This document shows positions 54,041-61,824 of a stretch of DNA of 64,000 bases, one piece after another. The stretch is from Parapedobacter deserti (GTDB lineage Bacteria; Bacteroidota; Bacteroidia; Sphingobacteriales; Sphingobacteriaceae). The stretch's first letter is position 1, and each line of letters opens with the position of its first letter. Below the pieces are notes generated by a model, which was not told the DNA's origin, ran no database searches, and saw only the letters and a list, made by a program, of their open reading frames with translations. The stretch is taken from the NCBI RefSeq assembly GCF_042646065.1, contig NZ_JBHRTA010000038.1, positions 248,001 to 312,000 of the forward strand, read 5' to 3'. Position numbers and translations under genes: made by a program.

Positions 54041-55225
54041 ATGAAAAAATACCTTGTCCCGTTCATTTGCCTGCTTATCATAGGCCAGCAACCGAGCTTC
54101 GCGGCCGACCGGCCCAGTTTTGTTGTACTGCCTTACCTTCAATGGGCTACACAAACCAGCATTGAAATCAAATGGGAGACCGAACAACCCACCACAGGCT
54201 GGGTGCAATATGGCCCGGCCGAATTCGGTGCGAAAGCCCCCAACCTGTCGCTCACCAGCGCGATCAGCGCTGACACGACGTTCCATACCGTACGCCTCAC
54301 CGGCCTGGCGATACAGACGGAGCACTTCTACCGTACGGTGAGCGTGAGCCAAAGCGGCGACACGCTGTACAGCAACGTCTATCCATTCAAGACGGCCGTC
54401 AAAGACGATAGCCCCATCGGGTTCATCGTGTTTTCTGACTCACAGGGACGGCCCAACCCGAATGTCTGGGGACAGATCGCCACGCTTGCTGAAGCAGAGC
54501 GCCCGGATTTTGCCATCCATGCAGGCGACCAGGTGGACAATGGACACCGGCTCAGCGATTGGATTGGCCAGTTCCTGCCGCAAGGGCAACCCTTCATGAG
54601 CAAGTACAACGTGTATGCCACCATTGGCAACCACGAGGGCGACGCCCCTTACTTTCATAAGTACCTTGGTCACCCAGAAGGCAGGGACAAAAGGGCCTAT
54701 ACGGTCACCTATGGAAATGCACAAATCATCCTGTTCGACTCCAACCAAGACCTGTCCGAAGGCAGCAAACATTACAAAGAACTGGAGGCCGAATTAGCCA
54801 AATCGACCGCCCGTTGGAAGATCGTGGCCCATCACCACTGCATTTATTCTTCAGACAATGATGACCACGGCAATACCCATGTGGCCAAGTCTACCCTGGG
54901 CATCCCACGTCTGGCCCATCTGCCAGCACTGTACGAAAAGTATGATGTAGACCTTGTCTTCTACGGGCATGTACATGCGTATGAGCGCACGTGGCCGCTC
55001 CGTAACAATGCGGTAGACACACAAAACGGCATCGTCTACGTCCAGACCGGCGGCAATGGCGGCGGACTCGAAACGCCTGCGCTAATGCGTTCGTGGTTTA
55101 CCAACAAAATCAAGTATGGCCACCATTTCAGCTATGTACGCATTGCCCAAGGGCAATTGCAGTGCCAGGCCATCGACCTGAACGGAGCGGTGTTTGATCA
55201 GTTCGAATTGAAGAAGGATTATTAA
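54041..55225 (+). CDS. Secreted metallophosphoesterase with N-terminal FN3-like domain (purple-acid-phosphatase-like)
   Basis: 394 residues with a signal peptide to about residue 22. An FN3-like domain (VVLPYLQWATQTSIEIKWETEQPTTGWVQYG) precedes a calcineurin-type phosphoesterase: GDQVDNG (Asp163), GNHEG (Asn197-His198), AHHH and GHVHAYERT (His310, His312). The first metal motif reads FSDSQG (Asp133, Gln135) where most metallophosphoesterases have DxH. It would remove phosphate from monoesters or act on diesters in the periplasm. Last gene of the upstream block; a 100-bp gap with its own promoter follows. Confidence 0.85.
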   Translation: MKKYLVPFICLLIIGQQPSFAADRPSFVVLPYLQWATQTSIEIKWETEQPTTGWVQYGPAEFGAKAPNLSLTSAISADTTFHTVRLTGLAIQTEHFYRTVSVSQSGDTLYSNVYPFKTAVKDDSPIGFIVFSDSQGRPNPNVWGQIATLAEAERPDFAIHAGDQVDNGHRLSDWIGQFLPQGQPFMSKYNVYATIGNHEGDAPYFHKYLGHPEGRDKRAYTVTYGNAQIILFDSNQDLSEGSKHYKELEAELAKSTARWKIVAHHHCIYSSDNDDHGNTHVAKSTLGIPRLAHLPALYEKYDVDLVFYGHVHAYERTWPLRNNAVDTQNGIVYVQTGGNGGGLETPALMRSWFTNKIKYGHHFSYVRIAQGQLQCQAIDLNGAVFDQFELKKDY

Positions 55226-55280
55226 CGGATCGGAATTCAGGTGTTCATCATTTCTTAATATAGAATTGTGCGCTTTTTAA

Positions 55281-55307
55281 CTAAACAATGTTTAGTTTTG
55301 CTAAACA
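55281..55307. promoter_or_regulatory. Operator-like cluster: CTAAACA/TGTTTAG half-sites (three)
   Basis: CTAAACA at 55281-55287 and TGTTTAG at 55289-55295 form a perfect 15-bp dyad (CTAAACAATGTTTAG). A third half-site CTAAACA at 55301-55307 pairs again with the middle one over a 5-bp spacer. The -7 element TAGTTTTG (55293-55300) lies between the last two, so a bound protein would block or position RNA polymerase. The core TAAAC-N3-GTTTA recurs at 40211-40223. Confidence 0.65.
55293..55300 (+). promoter_or_regulatory. Internal -7 element (TAGTTTTG) for the catabolic sub-operon
   Basis: Exact TAnnTTTG, 25 bp upstream of the aminotransferase-like gene at 55326. Confidence 0.5.
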
Positions 55308-55325
55308 TTAGCTTAAAACAGCCGT

Positions 55326-56696
55326 ATGGGCCACAGGAATGAACATCTACAGACAGAGGGGGACATCAATATCAGCCAGCAGCGGCAGCAATGGTACGAT
55401 GCCATACACGATGAAGCAACGCAGAAAGCGTTGGCACGGGATGCAGATCACTTTCTTCACCAGGCGCTGTCCACTCCGTGTCTGGACGTGCTGGCATCCA
55501 GCTCCGGAGTTAGGTTGACGAGTTTAGCCGGCAAGTCGTATTACGATTTCCATGGCAACAATGTTCACCAACTGGGATATCACAACGAGTATATCCTCAA
55601 TCGGGTAAAACGGCAGTTGGATGTACTGGCGTTCTCCCCGCGGCGGTTTACCAACCTGCCGGCCATTGCGCTTGCCGAGCGGATTGCCACGCTGACGGAC
55701 CAGACCTTGCCCCGTGTGCTTTTTGCGCCCGGGGGTACCTCTGCCATCAGCATGGCGCTGAAGCTGGCCCGGCTGGTCACGGGTAAGTATAAAACGATAG
55801 CGATGTATGATTCGTTCCACGGTGCATCGATGGACAGCATTTCGCTGGGAGGTGAGTATGTCTTTCAGCAGGGCCTTGGCCCCTTGATGGCGGGGAGTGT
55901 CCATGTGCCGCCAATAAACACCTATCGGGGCATGTGGTTCGACCACGACAATGAGCCAGGCGATCTGGCATATGCCGACTATCTCGAGTATGTCATTGAG
56001 AAGGAAGGCGATGTCGGCGTACTGGTAGCTGAAACGGTCCGCAGCACGACCGTGCACGTGCCCTCTGTACCATATTGGCGGCGTGTCCGGGAACTATGCG
56101 ATCGGCATGGGGTACTGTTGGTTCTGGACGAAATCCCCATCGGTATGGGACGCACGGGCAGCGTGTTTGCCTACCAGCAATATGGCATCATACCGGATAT
56201 ATTGGTTTTAGGCAAAGGATTGGGGGCCGGTATCATACCCATGGCCGCCATCGCCTGCAGAGCCGAGCTCAATGTGGCCGCTCGAGGATCCCTCGGACAC
56301 TTTACGCACGAAAAAAATCCGCTTGGGTCGGAAGCAGCATTGGCGGCTTTCGATTACATGGAGGAGCAGGATGTATTGGCCCACGTGGCCACGCTAAGCA
56401 AGTTGCTCAAAAGCCGGTTGCACGCTATGCAAGCAAGGTTCGATGTCATTGGCGATGTGCGGGGTGTCGGACTGCTTTGGGGAGTGGAGCTCGTGACGGA
56501 TAGGCAGACCAAGGCAAAAGCAAGCGAGTTGGCCGAAAATGTACTCTACCGTTGTTTGGAACTAGGGTTAAGCCTCAAGGTGTCTGACGGGAATGTACTA
56601 TCGCTCTATCCACCGCTAGTTATCACCGAAGATGAACTAAACGAAGCGCTGGATATTTTGGAAACAGCGCTGAATAATGAACTTAAAGAAAATTAA
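55326..56696 (+). CDS. Class III PLP enzyme, PbfA-like ((R)-1-hydroxy-2-aminoethylphosphonate ammonia-lyase type)
   Basis: 456 residues, fold type I class III aminotransferase family: FAPGGTSAISMALKLAR (phosphate cup), DSFHGASMDS, DEIPIGMGRTG (Asp for the PLP ring) and the PLP lysine in LVLGKGLGAG (Lys297). Close to the PbfA group, which eliminates ammonia from (R)-1-hydroxy-2-aminoethylphosphonate to give phosphonoacetaldehyde. The next gene encodes a PhnX-like phosphonatase, which would use that product. An ordinary aminotransferase role (AEP:pyruvate, like PhnW by function) cannot be excluded; PhnW itself is class V and is absent here. Confidence 0.75.
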   Translation: MGHRNEHLQTEGDINISQQRQQWYDAIHDEATQKALARDADHFLHQALSTPCLDVLASSSGVRLTSLAGKSYYDFHGNNVHQLGYHNEYILNRVKRQLDVLAFSPRRFTNLPAIALAERIATLTDQTLPRVLFAPGGTSAISMALKLARLVTGKYKTIAMYDSFHGASMDSISLGGEYVFQQGLGPLMAGSVHVPPINTYRGMWFDHDNEPGDLAYADYLEYVIEKEGDVGVLVAETVRSTTVHVPSVPYWRRVRELCDRHGVLLVLDEIPIGMGRTGSVFAYQQYGIIPDILVLGKGLGAGIIPMAAIACRAELNVAARGSLGHFTHEKNPLGSEAALAAFDYMEEQDVLAHVATLSKLLKSRLHAMQARFDVIGDVRGVGLLWGVELVTDRQTKAKASELAENVLYRCLELGLSLKVSDGNVLSLYPPLVITEDELNEALDILETALNNELKEN

Positions 56697-56716
56697 TAAA
56701 TAACAACTACAGCTAA

Positions 56717-57400
56717 ATGGATATCGCATTAATTGTTTTTGACATCGCAGGAACCACAGTAAAAGACGACAACAAGGTAGGCGAAGCCTTTCAGGCAACG
56801 CTACAGCATTTCGGATACGACATTCCGCTTGAGCAGATCAATCCTTATATGGGCTATGAAAAACATGAGGCCATCAAAGAAATATTGAAAACGAAAAATA
56901 GCGATGCGGCAATTGATGATGCACAAATTTCGGCAATCCACCGGTTTTTTGTAGGACGGATGATCCGCTATTACGAAACAACCGATGAAATAGCGGCTTT
57001 GCCTGACGTTGAGGACACCTTTGCCATGCTTCATGAAAAGGGCGTAAAAGTAGCGATTAATACGGGCTTCTCGCGCAACATAGCGAATGTCATCGTTGAC
57101 AAGCTGGGGTGGCATAAACGTGAGCTCATTGACGATGTCATCGCATCCGATGAGGTGCCAAGAGGCAGGCCCTATCCTGACATGATTCATCAATTGATGC
57201 AAAGAGCCGGCATCGCAGATCCGCTGAGCGTGGCCAAGGTAGGTGATACCGAGGTAGATATTAATGAGGGCAAAAATGCCGGGTGCAGGTACGTGATCGG
57301 TGTTACAACCGGCGCGTATACCCGGGAGGCTCTTGAGCCCTATACCCCTACTCACATCGTCGATAACGTCAGCGAAGTACTGAATATTATTTACTCCTGA
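56717..57400 (+). CDS. PhnX-like HAD hydrolase (TIGR03351-type phosphonatase)
   Basis: 227 residues. Nucleophile motif FDIAGTTV (Asp9), of the DxAGT kind special to phosphonatases; the cap domain has MGYEKHEAIKEIL with Lys49 at the place of the Schiff-base lysine of PhnX; GRPYPDM has Arg in place of the HAD lysine; VGDTEVDINEG gives the metal-binding acids. It should hydrolyse the C-P bond of phosphonoacetaldehyde or a close 2-oxo-ethylphosphonate to phosphate and an aldehyde. The TIGR03351 clade is known to occur with FAD oxidoreductases instead of PhnW, as here. Confidence 0.85.
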   Translation: MDIALIVFDIAGTTVKDDNKVGEAFQATLQHFGYDIPLEQINPYMGYEKHEAIKEILKTKNSDAAIDDAQISAIHRFFVGRMIRYYETTDEIAALPDVEDTFAMLHEKGVKVAINTGFSRNIANVIVDKLGWHKRELIDDVIASDEVPRGRPYPDMIHQLMQRAGIADPLSVAKVGDTEVDINEGKNAGCRYVIGVTTGAYTREALEPYTPTHIVDNVSEVLNIIYS

Positions 57401-57401
57401 C

Positions 57402-58751
57402 ATGACTTCCCTCATCGTCATGCTGCGCCGGAAACTGCAACAGCTACCGCTGGTGCAAATAACCCTGATCACCGCATTTGCTGCATTCGGATGTTATACG
57501 AGCATGTATGCCTTCCGTAAGGCGTTTACGGCAGGCACCTTCGAAGGTCAGCCTCTATTCCTGGGGGTTGATTATAAAGTGTGGTTGGTCATTGCGCAGG
57601 TATTCGGTTACATGCTCAGCAAATTTTACGGCATCAAATTTATCGCGGAACTGGGGCACCGGCGCAGGGGTCAGAAAATACTACTGCTCATCGGCGTGGC
57701 CTGGTTCGCGCTACTCGGATTTGCGCTCGTGCCACCGCCATACAACGTAATATTTTTGTTTGTCAACGGATTGCCTCTCGGTATGATTTGGGGGCTGGTG
57801 TTTTCATACCTTGAAGGGCGCCGCACTACTGAGTTTCTCGGGGCTGTTATGAGCGTGAGTCTCGTCTTTGCTTCCGGATTGGTCAAGACCACCGGGCGCA
57901 CGTTGATGGATACGTTCACCGTGAGCGAATACTGGATGCCCTTCTGCACCGGCCTGCTGTTCGTCATCCCGCTGCTCTGCTGCACCGCAATGCTCGAAGC
58001 TGTGCCGCTTCCGGATGCCCGCGACGAAGCGGCGCGAACCGTGAGGGAGCCTATGGGCGCACATGAGCGGAAACGATTCTTTTTGACTTACCTACCCGGG
58101 CTGGCGCTGGCGATCTTCGCGTATCTACTGTTTACTATCCTGCGCGACATGCGCGATGCGTTTGAGGTTGAAATATGGGCAGATGTCGGGGTTACTGGCA
58201 AACATATCTATGTGCAGACCGACTCCGCCATTGCCCTCGCGGTGCTGATGATGATGGGACTGCTTATGTTTGTCCGGAACAACCTGTACGCGTTTACGCT
58301 CATTCACCTGATGATGATAGCGGGCTGTGTACTCATCGGCGCTTCGACCTGGTTATTTCAGTTGGGACGTTTAGGTAGCGTTGCCTGGATGAGTCTTGCG
58401 GGTCTCGGATTATACATGGTCTACATTCCCTACAACGCCATTTTTTTCGAACGGCTGCTCGCCAGTTTCCGGCACAAGGGTAACGTCGGGTTCATCATGT
58501 ATGTGGCCGATGCGGTAGGCTACCTCGGCAGCGTAGCGGTGCTGGTTGTACATGAATGGGGATTCGTACATTTAAGTTGGGGCAGTTTCTTCCAACAGGC
58601 CGTATTCCTGTCATCTGTCCTGGGCGCAGGTTGCATCGGCATTTCATTGCTGTACTTCCGGCGTAAACATGCCGGTCGCGAGACTGCCCTACAGCGAACG
58701 TCATTGGACGGAACCATTAACTACTCGGAATATGAATATCAAAAGCCATAA
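57402..58751 (+). CDS. DUF5690-family membrane protein (MFS-like transporter)
   Basis: 449 residues, about eleven to twelve hydrophobic segments in an MFS-like layout. It opens LITAFAAFGCYTSMYAFRKAFTAGTF, the typical start of DUF5690, and has a central cytoplasmic loop (DARDEAARTVREPMGAHERKRFF) between two six-helix halves. One bp after the hydrolase stop and overlapping the oxidoreductase start by 20 bp, so it is locked into the catabolic block. Transport of an amino-phosphonate across the inner membrane is the simplest role; the family has no proven substrate that I know of. Confidence 0.82.
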   Translation: MTSLIVMLRRKLQQLPLVQITLITAFAAFGCYTSMYAFRKAFTAGTFEGQPLFLGVDYKVWLVIAQVFGYMLSKFYGIKFIAELGHRRRGQKILLLIGVAWFALLGFALVPPPYNVIFLFVNGLPLGMIWGLVFSYLEGRRTTEFLGAVMSVSLVFASGLVKTTGRTLMDTFTVSEYWMPFCTGLLFVIPLLCCTAMLEAVPLPDARDEAARTVREPMGAHERKRFFLTYLPGLALAIFAYLLFTILRDMRDAFEVEIWADVGVTGKHIYVQTDSAIALAVLMMMGLLMFVRNNLYAFTLIHLMMIAGCVLIGASTWLFQLGRLGSVAWMSLAGLGLYMVYIPYNAIFFERLLASFRHKGNVGFIMYVADAVGYLGSVAVLVVHEWGFVHLSWGSFFQQAVFLSSVLGAGCIGISLLYFRRKHAGRETALQRTSLDGTINYSEYEYQKP

Positions 58752-59865
58752 AACAGCCATTGTCATCGGAGCCGGTATCGTCGGACTGGCCACAGCGAGG
58801 GTACTGACCCGGAAGGGCTATTCGGTGACCATGTACGAGCGGCATCCGAAGGCAACAGGCGCCTCCGTTCGAAACTTCGGAATGGTGTGGCCCGTTGGCC
58901 AACCGGAAGGTGTCAGCTACGAGTGTGCCGTTCGCTCGCGTGACGTATGGAAAGCGATCGGTACCGCCGCAAAAATGTGGCATGAACAGGTGGGCTCTCT
59001 GCATGTAGCCTATCACCCGCTGGAACTGGCGGTACTCGAACAGTATGCGGCACAATATGGGCACACGCGCGACTGCGCGATGCTTACACCCGACCAAGTG
59101 CTGTCAAAGTCGCCTGCTGTCAATCCCACAGGTTTGCTTGGCGGGCTTTGGAGTGCGGATGAAGTGATTGTAGATCCGCGTGAAGCCAGTGCTAAGGTGG
59201 CTGGCTACCTCGAAGAACAGCATGGCGTCTCGTTCAGATGGAACACTAACATCAGCCGCATCAACGGTACAACCGTATTTACCGGCGATGGTACGGCTCA
59301 CGAGGCTGACCTTGTGGCCGTATGCAGCGGTGCTGATTTCGAAACGTTATATCCCGAGCTTTATGCGGCTTCCCCCATCACCAAATGCAAGCTGCAGATG
59401 ATGCGCCTCGTTGCCCAGCCCGACGGCTGGCGTATTGGTCCCGCCCTCTGCGGTGGGCTCTCGCTGCTGCATTACGGCTCCTTCCTGACGACCCCGGCCA
59501 GCGCAGCGCTTCGCCAATGGGTTGAACAGGAAATGCCAGAATACCTGCATTGGGGTATTCATGTGATGGCATCCCAGCACGGCAGCGGCGAGCTGACCAT
59601 TGGCGACTCCCATGAGTACGGGCTGGCACCCGATCCATTTGACAGGCAGTTCATCAATGACATGGTGACGGGCTATCTGAAAACGTTTACCCGTTTTAAG
59701 GATTATCGGCTCGCGCAGTCTTGGAACGGCGTGTATGCCAAGATGACCGATGGCAACAATTACCTGTTGGCTCAGCCCGAAGAAGGGGTGTTCGTGCTGA
59801 ACGCGCTGGGCGGAGCCGGGATGACGCTGTCCTTCGGACTGGCAGAGCATGTTTTTGAGCAATAA
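58732..59865 (+). CDS. FAD-dependent amine oxidoreductase, TIGR03364 (phosphonate-linked) type
   Basis: 377 residues from MNIKSHKTAIVIGAG; the frame opens earlier (58669) inside DUF5690 but the Rossmann start fixes this ATG, giving a 20-bp overlap. GAGIVGLATARVLTRKGYSVTMYE binds FAD; the DAO fold follows, ending NALGGAGMTLSFGLAEHVF. Members near phosphonatase genes oxidise AEP or N-methyl-AEP to phosphonoacetaldehyde. This would feed the adjacent PhnX-like hydrolase and replaces the missing PhnW. Last gene of the locus. Confidence 0.82.
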   Translation: MNIKSHKTAIVIGAGIVGLATARVLTRKGYSVTMYERHPKATGASVRNFGMVWPVGQPEGVSYECAVRSRDVWKAIGTAAKMWHEQVGSLHVAYHPLELAVLEQYAAQYGHTRDCAMLTPDQVLSKSPAVNPTGLLGGLWSADEVIVDPREASAKVAGYLEEQHGVSFRWNTNISRINGTTVFTGDGTAHEADLVAVCSGADFETLYPELYAASPITKCKLQMMRLVAQPDGWRIGPALCGGLSLLHYGSFLTTPASAALRQWVEQEMPEYLHWGIHVMASQHGSGELTIGDSHEYGLAPDPFDRQFINDMVTGYLKTFTRFKDYRLAQSWNGVYAKMTDGNNYLLAQPEEGVFVLNALGGAGMTLSFGLAEHVFEQ

Positions 59866-59962
59866 GTTGCAAAATTCAGAAAACCGATCCCTTGGGGGGC
59901 GGGCAGGTACAGATATAACAATTTGATAATGTCAGTGACTGCACGTGACTAGTTTTTTTGAA

Positions 59963-59970
59963 TAATTTTG
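59963..59970 (+). promoter_or_regulatory. Bacteroidota -7 element (TAATTTTG) for the ECF sigma gene
   Basis: Exact TAnnTTTG, 37 bp upstream of the ATG at 60008. Confidence 0.45.
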
Positions 59971-60007
59971 ATGCCGAAAAAGTACCTAAGGCATAAAAAG
60001 GGTGAAA

Positions 60008-60604
60008 ATGAAAAGCACGCTCACCGAATTGGAAGAAGTGGCCGAGATGGCCAATGGCAATATCAGTGCCTTCAACCGACTGTATGAGCGGTATCACCGA
60101 CGTGTCTACGCCAATATCCTGAAAATGGTTAAGGCCCCTGAGTATGCCGAAGAAATTCTTCAGGATGTTTTTGTTTCACTCTGGCAAAACCGATTCAACA
60201 TACGTACCGGTGAATCCATAGGAGGATGGCTATTTGTCGTCAGCTTCAATAAGTCGCTTACCTTCTTAAAGCGCCACCTAAAAGATTCCATTAAATTCGT
60301 GGCGGCCTATCCTTTTGAAGTTGCTGAGCAGGACGATACGGTGGAAGAAGAAGCCTATCGCTTGCAGCTCGCTATTTTGGAGGAAGCCATCGACGAATTA
60401 CCGAAGCGAAAACGGGAAGTCTTCAGGCTTTGCCGGTATGAAGGCAAATCCAAGGAAGCCGTAGCCGAGCAACTGGGCATTTCACCCAAATCTGTTAAGG
60501 ACTACCTCAAGCAATCCAATAAAGCCATTAAGGCTTATGTTTCCATGCGCTACCCCTATGCCGGCGAGACGACCTTGCTGTTGACATGGTTGGGTATGTG
60601 GTGA
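60008..60604 (+). CDS. ECF RNA polymerase sigma factor (FecI-like)
   Basis: 198 residues from the ATG at 60008 (a GTG two codons earlier is possible). Region 2 has AEEILQDVFVSLWQNR; region 4 has LPKRKREVFRLCRYEGKSKEAVAEQLGISPKSVKDYLKQSNKAIKAY. Family of FecI-type sigma factors that control one SusC/SusD system each in Bacteroidota. Followed by fecR and a SusC gene in the same direction, the standard trans-envelope signalling set. Confidence 0.92.
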   Translation: MKSTLTELEEVAEMANGNISAFNRLYERYHRRVYANILKMVKAPEYAEEILQDVFVSLWQNRFNIRTGESIGGWLFVVSFNKSLTFLKRHLKDSIKFVAAYPFEVAEQDDTVEEEAYRLQLAILEEAIDELPKRKREVFRLCRYEGKSKEAVAEQLGISPKSVKDYLKQSNKAIKAYVSMRYPYAGETTLLLTWLGMW

Positions 60605-60721
60605 TACGGGCGCTGCATAGCCGTCATCCCCCTTCCTCTATATTTATTTGCAATTAATTGATGATTTCTTAATACGGCAAGCATCCCCTTTGGGCGGTCC
60701 GCAGTGTATTTATTGGTGTAT

Positions 60722-61789
60722 ATGGACAGTATTCGCAAAGCTATCGCAGCCTTTTGGAATGGAACGGCTACAAAAAACGAACAACAGCAGCTGTTGTCTG
60801 ATTTGACAACCCACCAAAAGGAATGGCGATCAGCATTAGCTGAGGAGTTTGACGATGCGGCAAATCATGCGGATGCTCCATTAGGCGAACAGAAATCTGC
60901 GGAATTGCTGCAACATATCCATACCCGGCTTGACGTGCGCCGGGAACCTGTACACATTCAGTGGTGGAAAACCAAGTGGGCAGTGGCAGCGACGGCTATC
61001 TTGTCGTGTGCCGTCTCCTGGTACTTGTTGAATGTTACCGGGCAGGTGAAGGAAAGTACGCCTGGCTATGCCGAAGCCGTTATGCGCCAGGTAACAAATC
61101 CGGGATCGGACACTTTACATTTTAAGATGCCGGATGGTTCCAACATCTCCCTGTCACCAAGCAGCACCGTATCGTATACTGATGACTACGGCCTGACGGC
61201 GCGAGCATTGACATTGGAAGGTGAGGCCAAATTCACGGTCGTGCGCGATACGGCACTGCCCTTTGTCGTATCAGCAAACGGCTACACCACAACAGCGCTG
61301 GGCACCGCATTTGTCATCGATGCTCGGCAGGCGGGTAAGACGCTGGTGCGGCTTCTTACTGGTAAAGTGGTAGTGCGTTCCACGGAGGCAAGCTTAGTTG
61401 CGATGGAAGATGCATTTCTCTTGCCGGGGGATGAAGTCCAAGTTAATGGTTTCGAAGGCGCAGTAGCGGTAAAACGTAAACCCAAAGCAGCGCAAACGTC
61501 GAAGAGTCCCATCAAAACGCTGCGGCCCGCAGTCCCTTTGGATACCACCGGAGCGCTGCGGTTTGAGCAGACACCGCTGGTCGCGGTATTTGATCAAGTG
61601 GCTGCCCGAATGAAAACCACAATTGTCGTGACGAAAGCCGACCTGAAGGGGCTGTCCTTTACCGGTAGTTTTGAACCTACCGACTCGTTGGAGGTGATGC
61701 TGTCCGTTATCTGCCAAATGAACGATTTGGTTCACGAATATGAGGATGGTCAGGCTGTTATTCGAAAAAAGCAGGCCGGAACCCAATAA
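60722..61789 (+). CDS. FecR-family anti-sigma factor
   Basis: 355 residues from the ATG at 60722. A cytoplasmic N-terminal domain (sigma-binding, with the KAIAAFWNGTATKNEQQQLL helix) precedes one membrane segment (WAVAATAILSCAVSWYLL, about residues 83-101). A periplasmic FecR domain (LPDGSNISL-like KMPDGSNISLSPSSTVSY, RALTLEGEAKFTV, VSANGYTTTALGTAFVI) comes next, ending in a C-terminal DUF4974/STN-like domain (LRFEQTPLVAVFDQVAARM). It holds the upstream sigma factor until the cognate TonB-dependent receptor signals. Confidence 0.93.
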   Translation: MDSIRKAIAAFWNGTATKNEQQQLLSDLTTHQKEWRSALAEEFDDAANHADAPLGEQKSAELLQHIHTRLDVRREPVHIQWWKTKWAVAATAILSCAVSWYLLNVTGQVKESTPGYAEAVMRQVTNPGSDTLHFKMPDGSNISLSPSSTVSYTDDYGLTARALTLEGEAKFTVVRDTALPFVVSANGYTTTALGTAFVIDARQAGKTLVRLLTGKVVVRSTEASLVAMEDAFLLPGDEVQVNGFEGAVAVKRKPKAAQTSKSPIKTLRPAVPLDTTGALRFEQTPLVAVFDQVAARMKTTIVVTKADLKGLSFTGSFEPTDSLEVMLSVICQMNDLVHEYEDGQAVIRKKQAGTQ

Positions 61790-61824
61790 AAACTAGTATG
61801 ACACAGATTTTTAATAAATAGAAC

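Noticed and set aside
56717..57400. C-P lyase pathway (phn genes)
   Set aside because: No phnG-M or phnCDE homologue is seen; C-P cleavage here is of the hydrolase type only.
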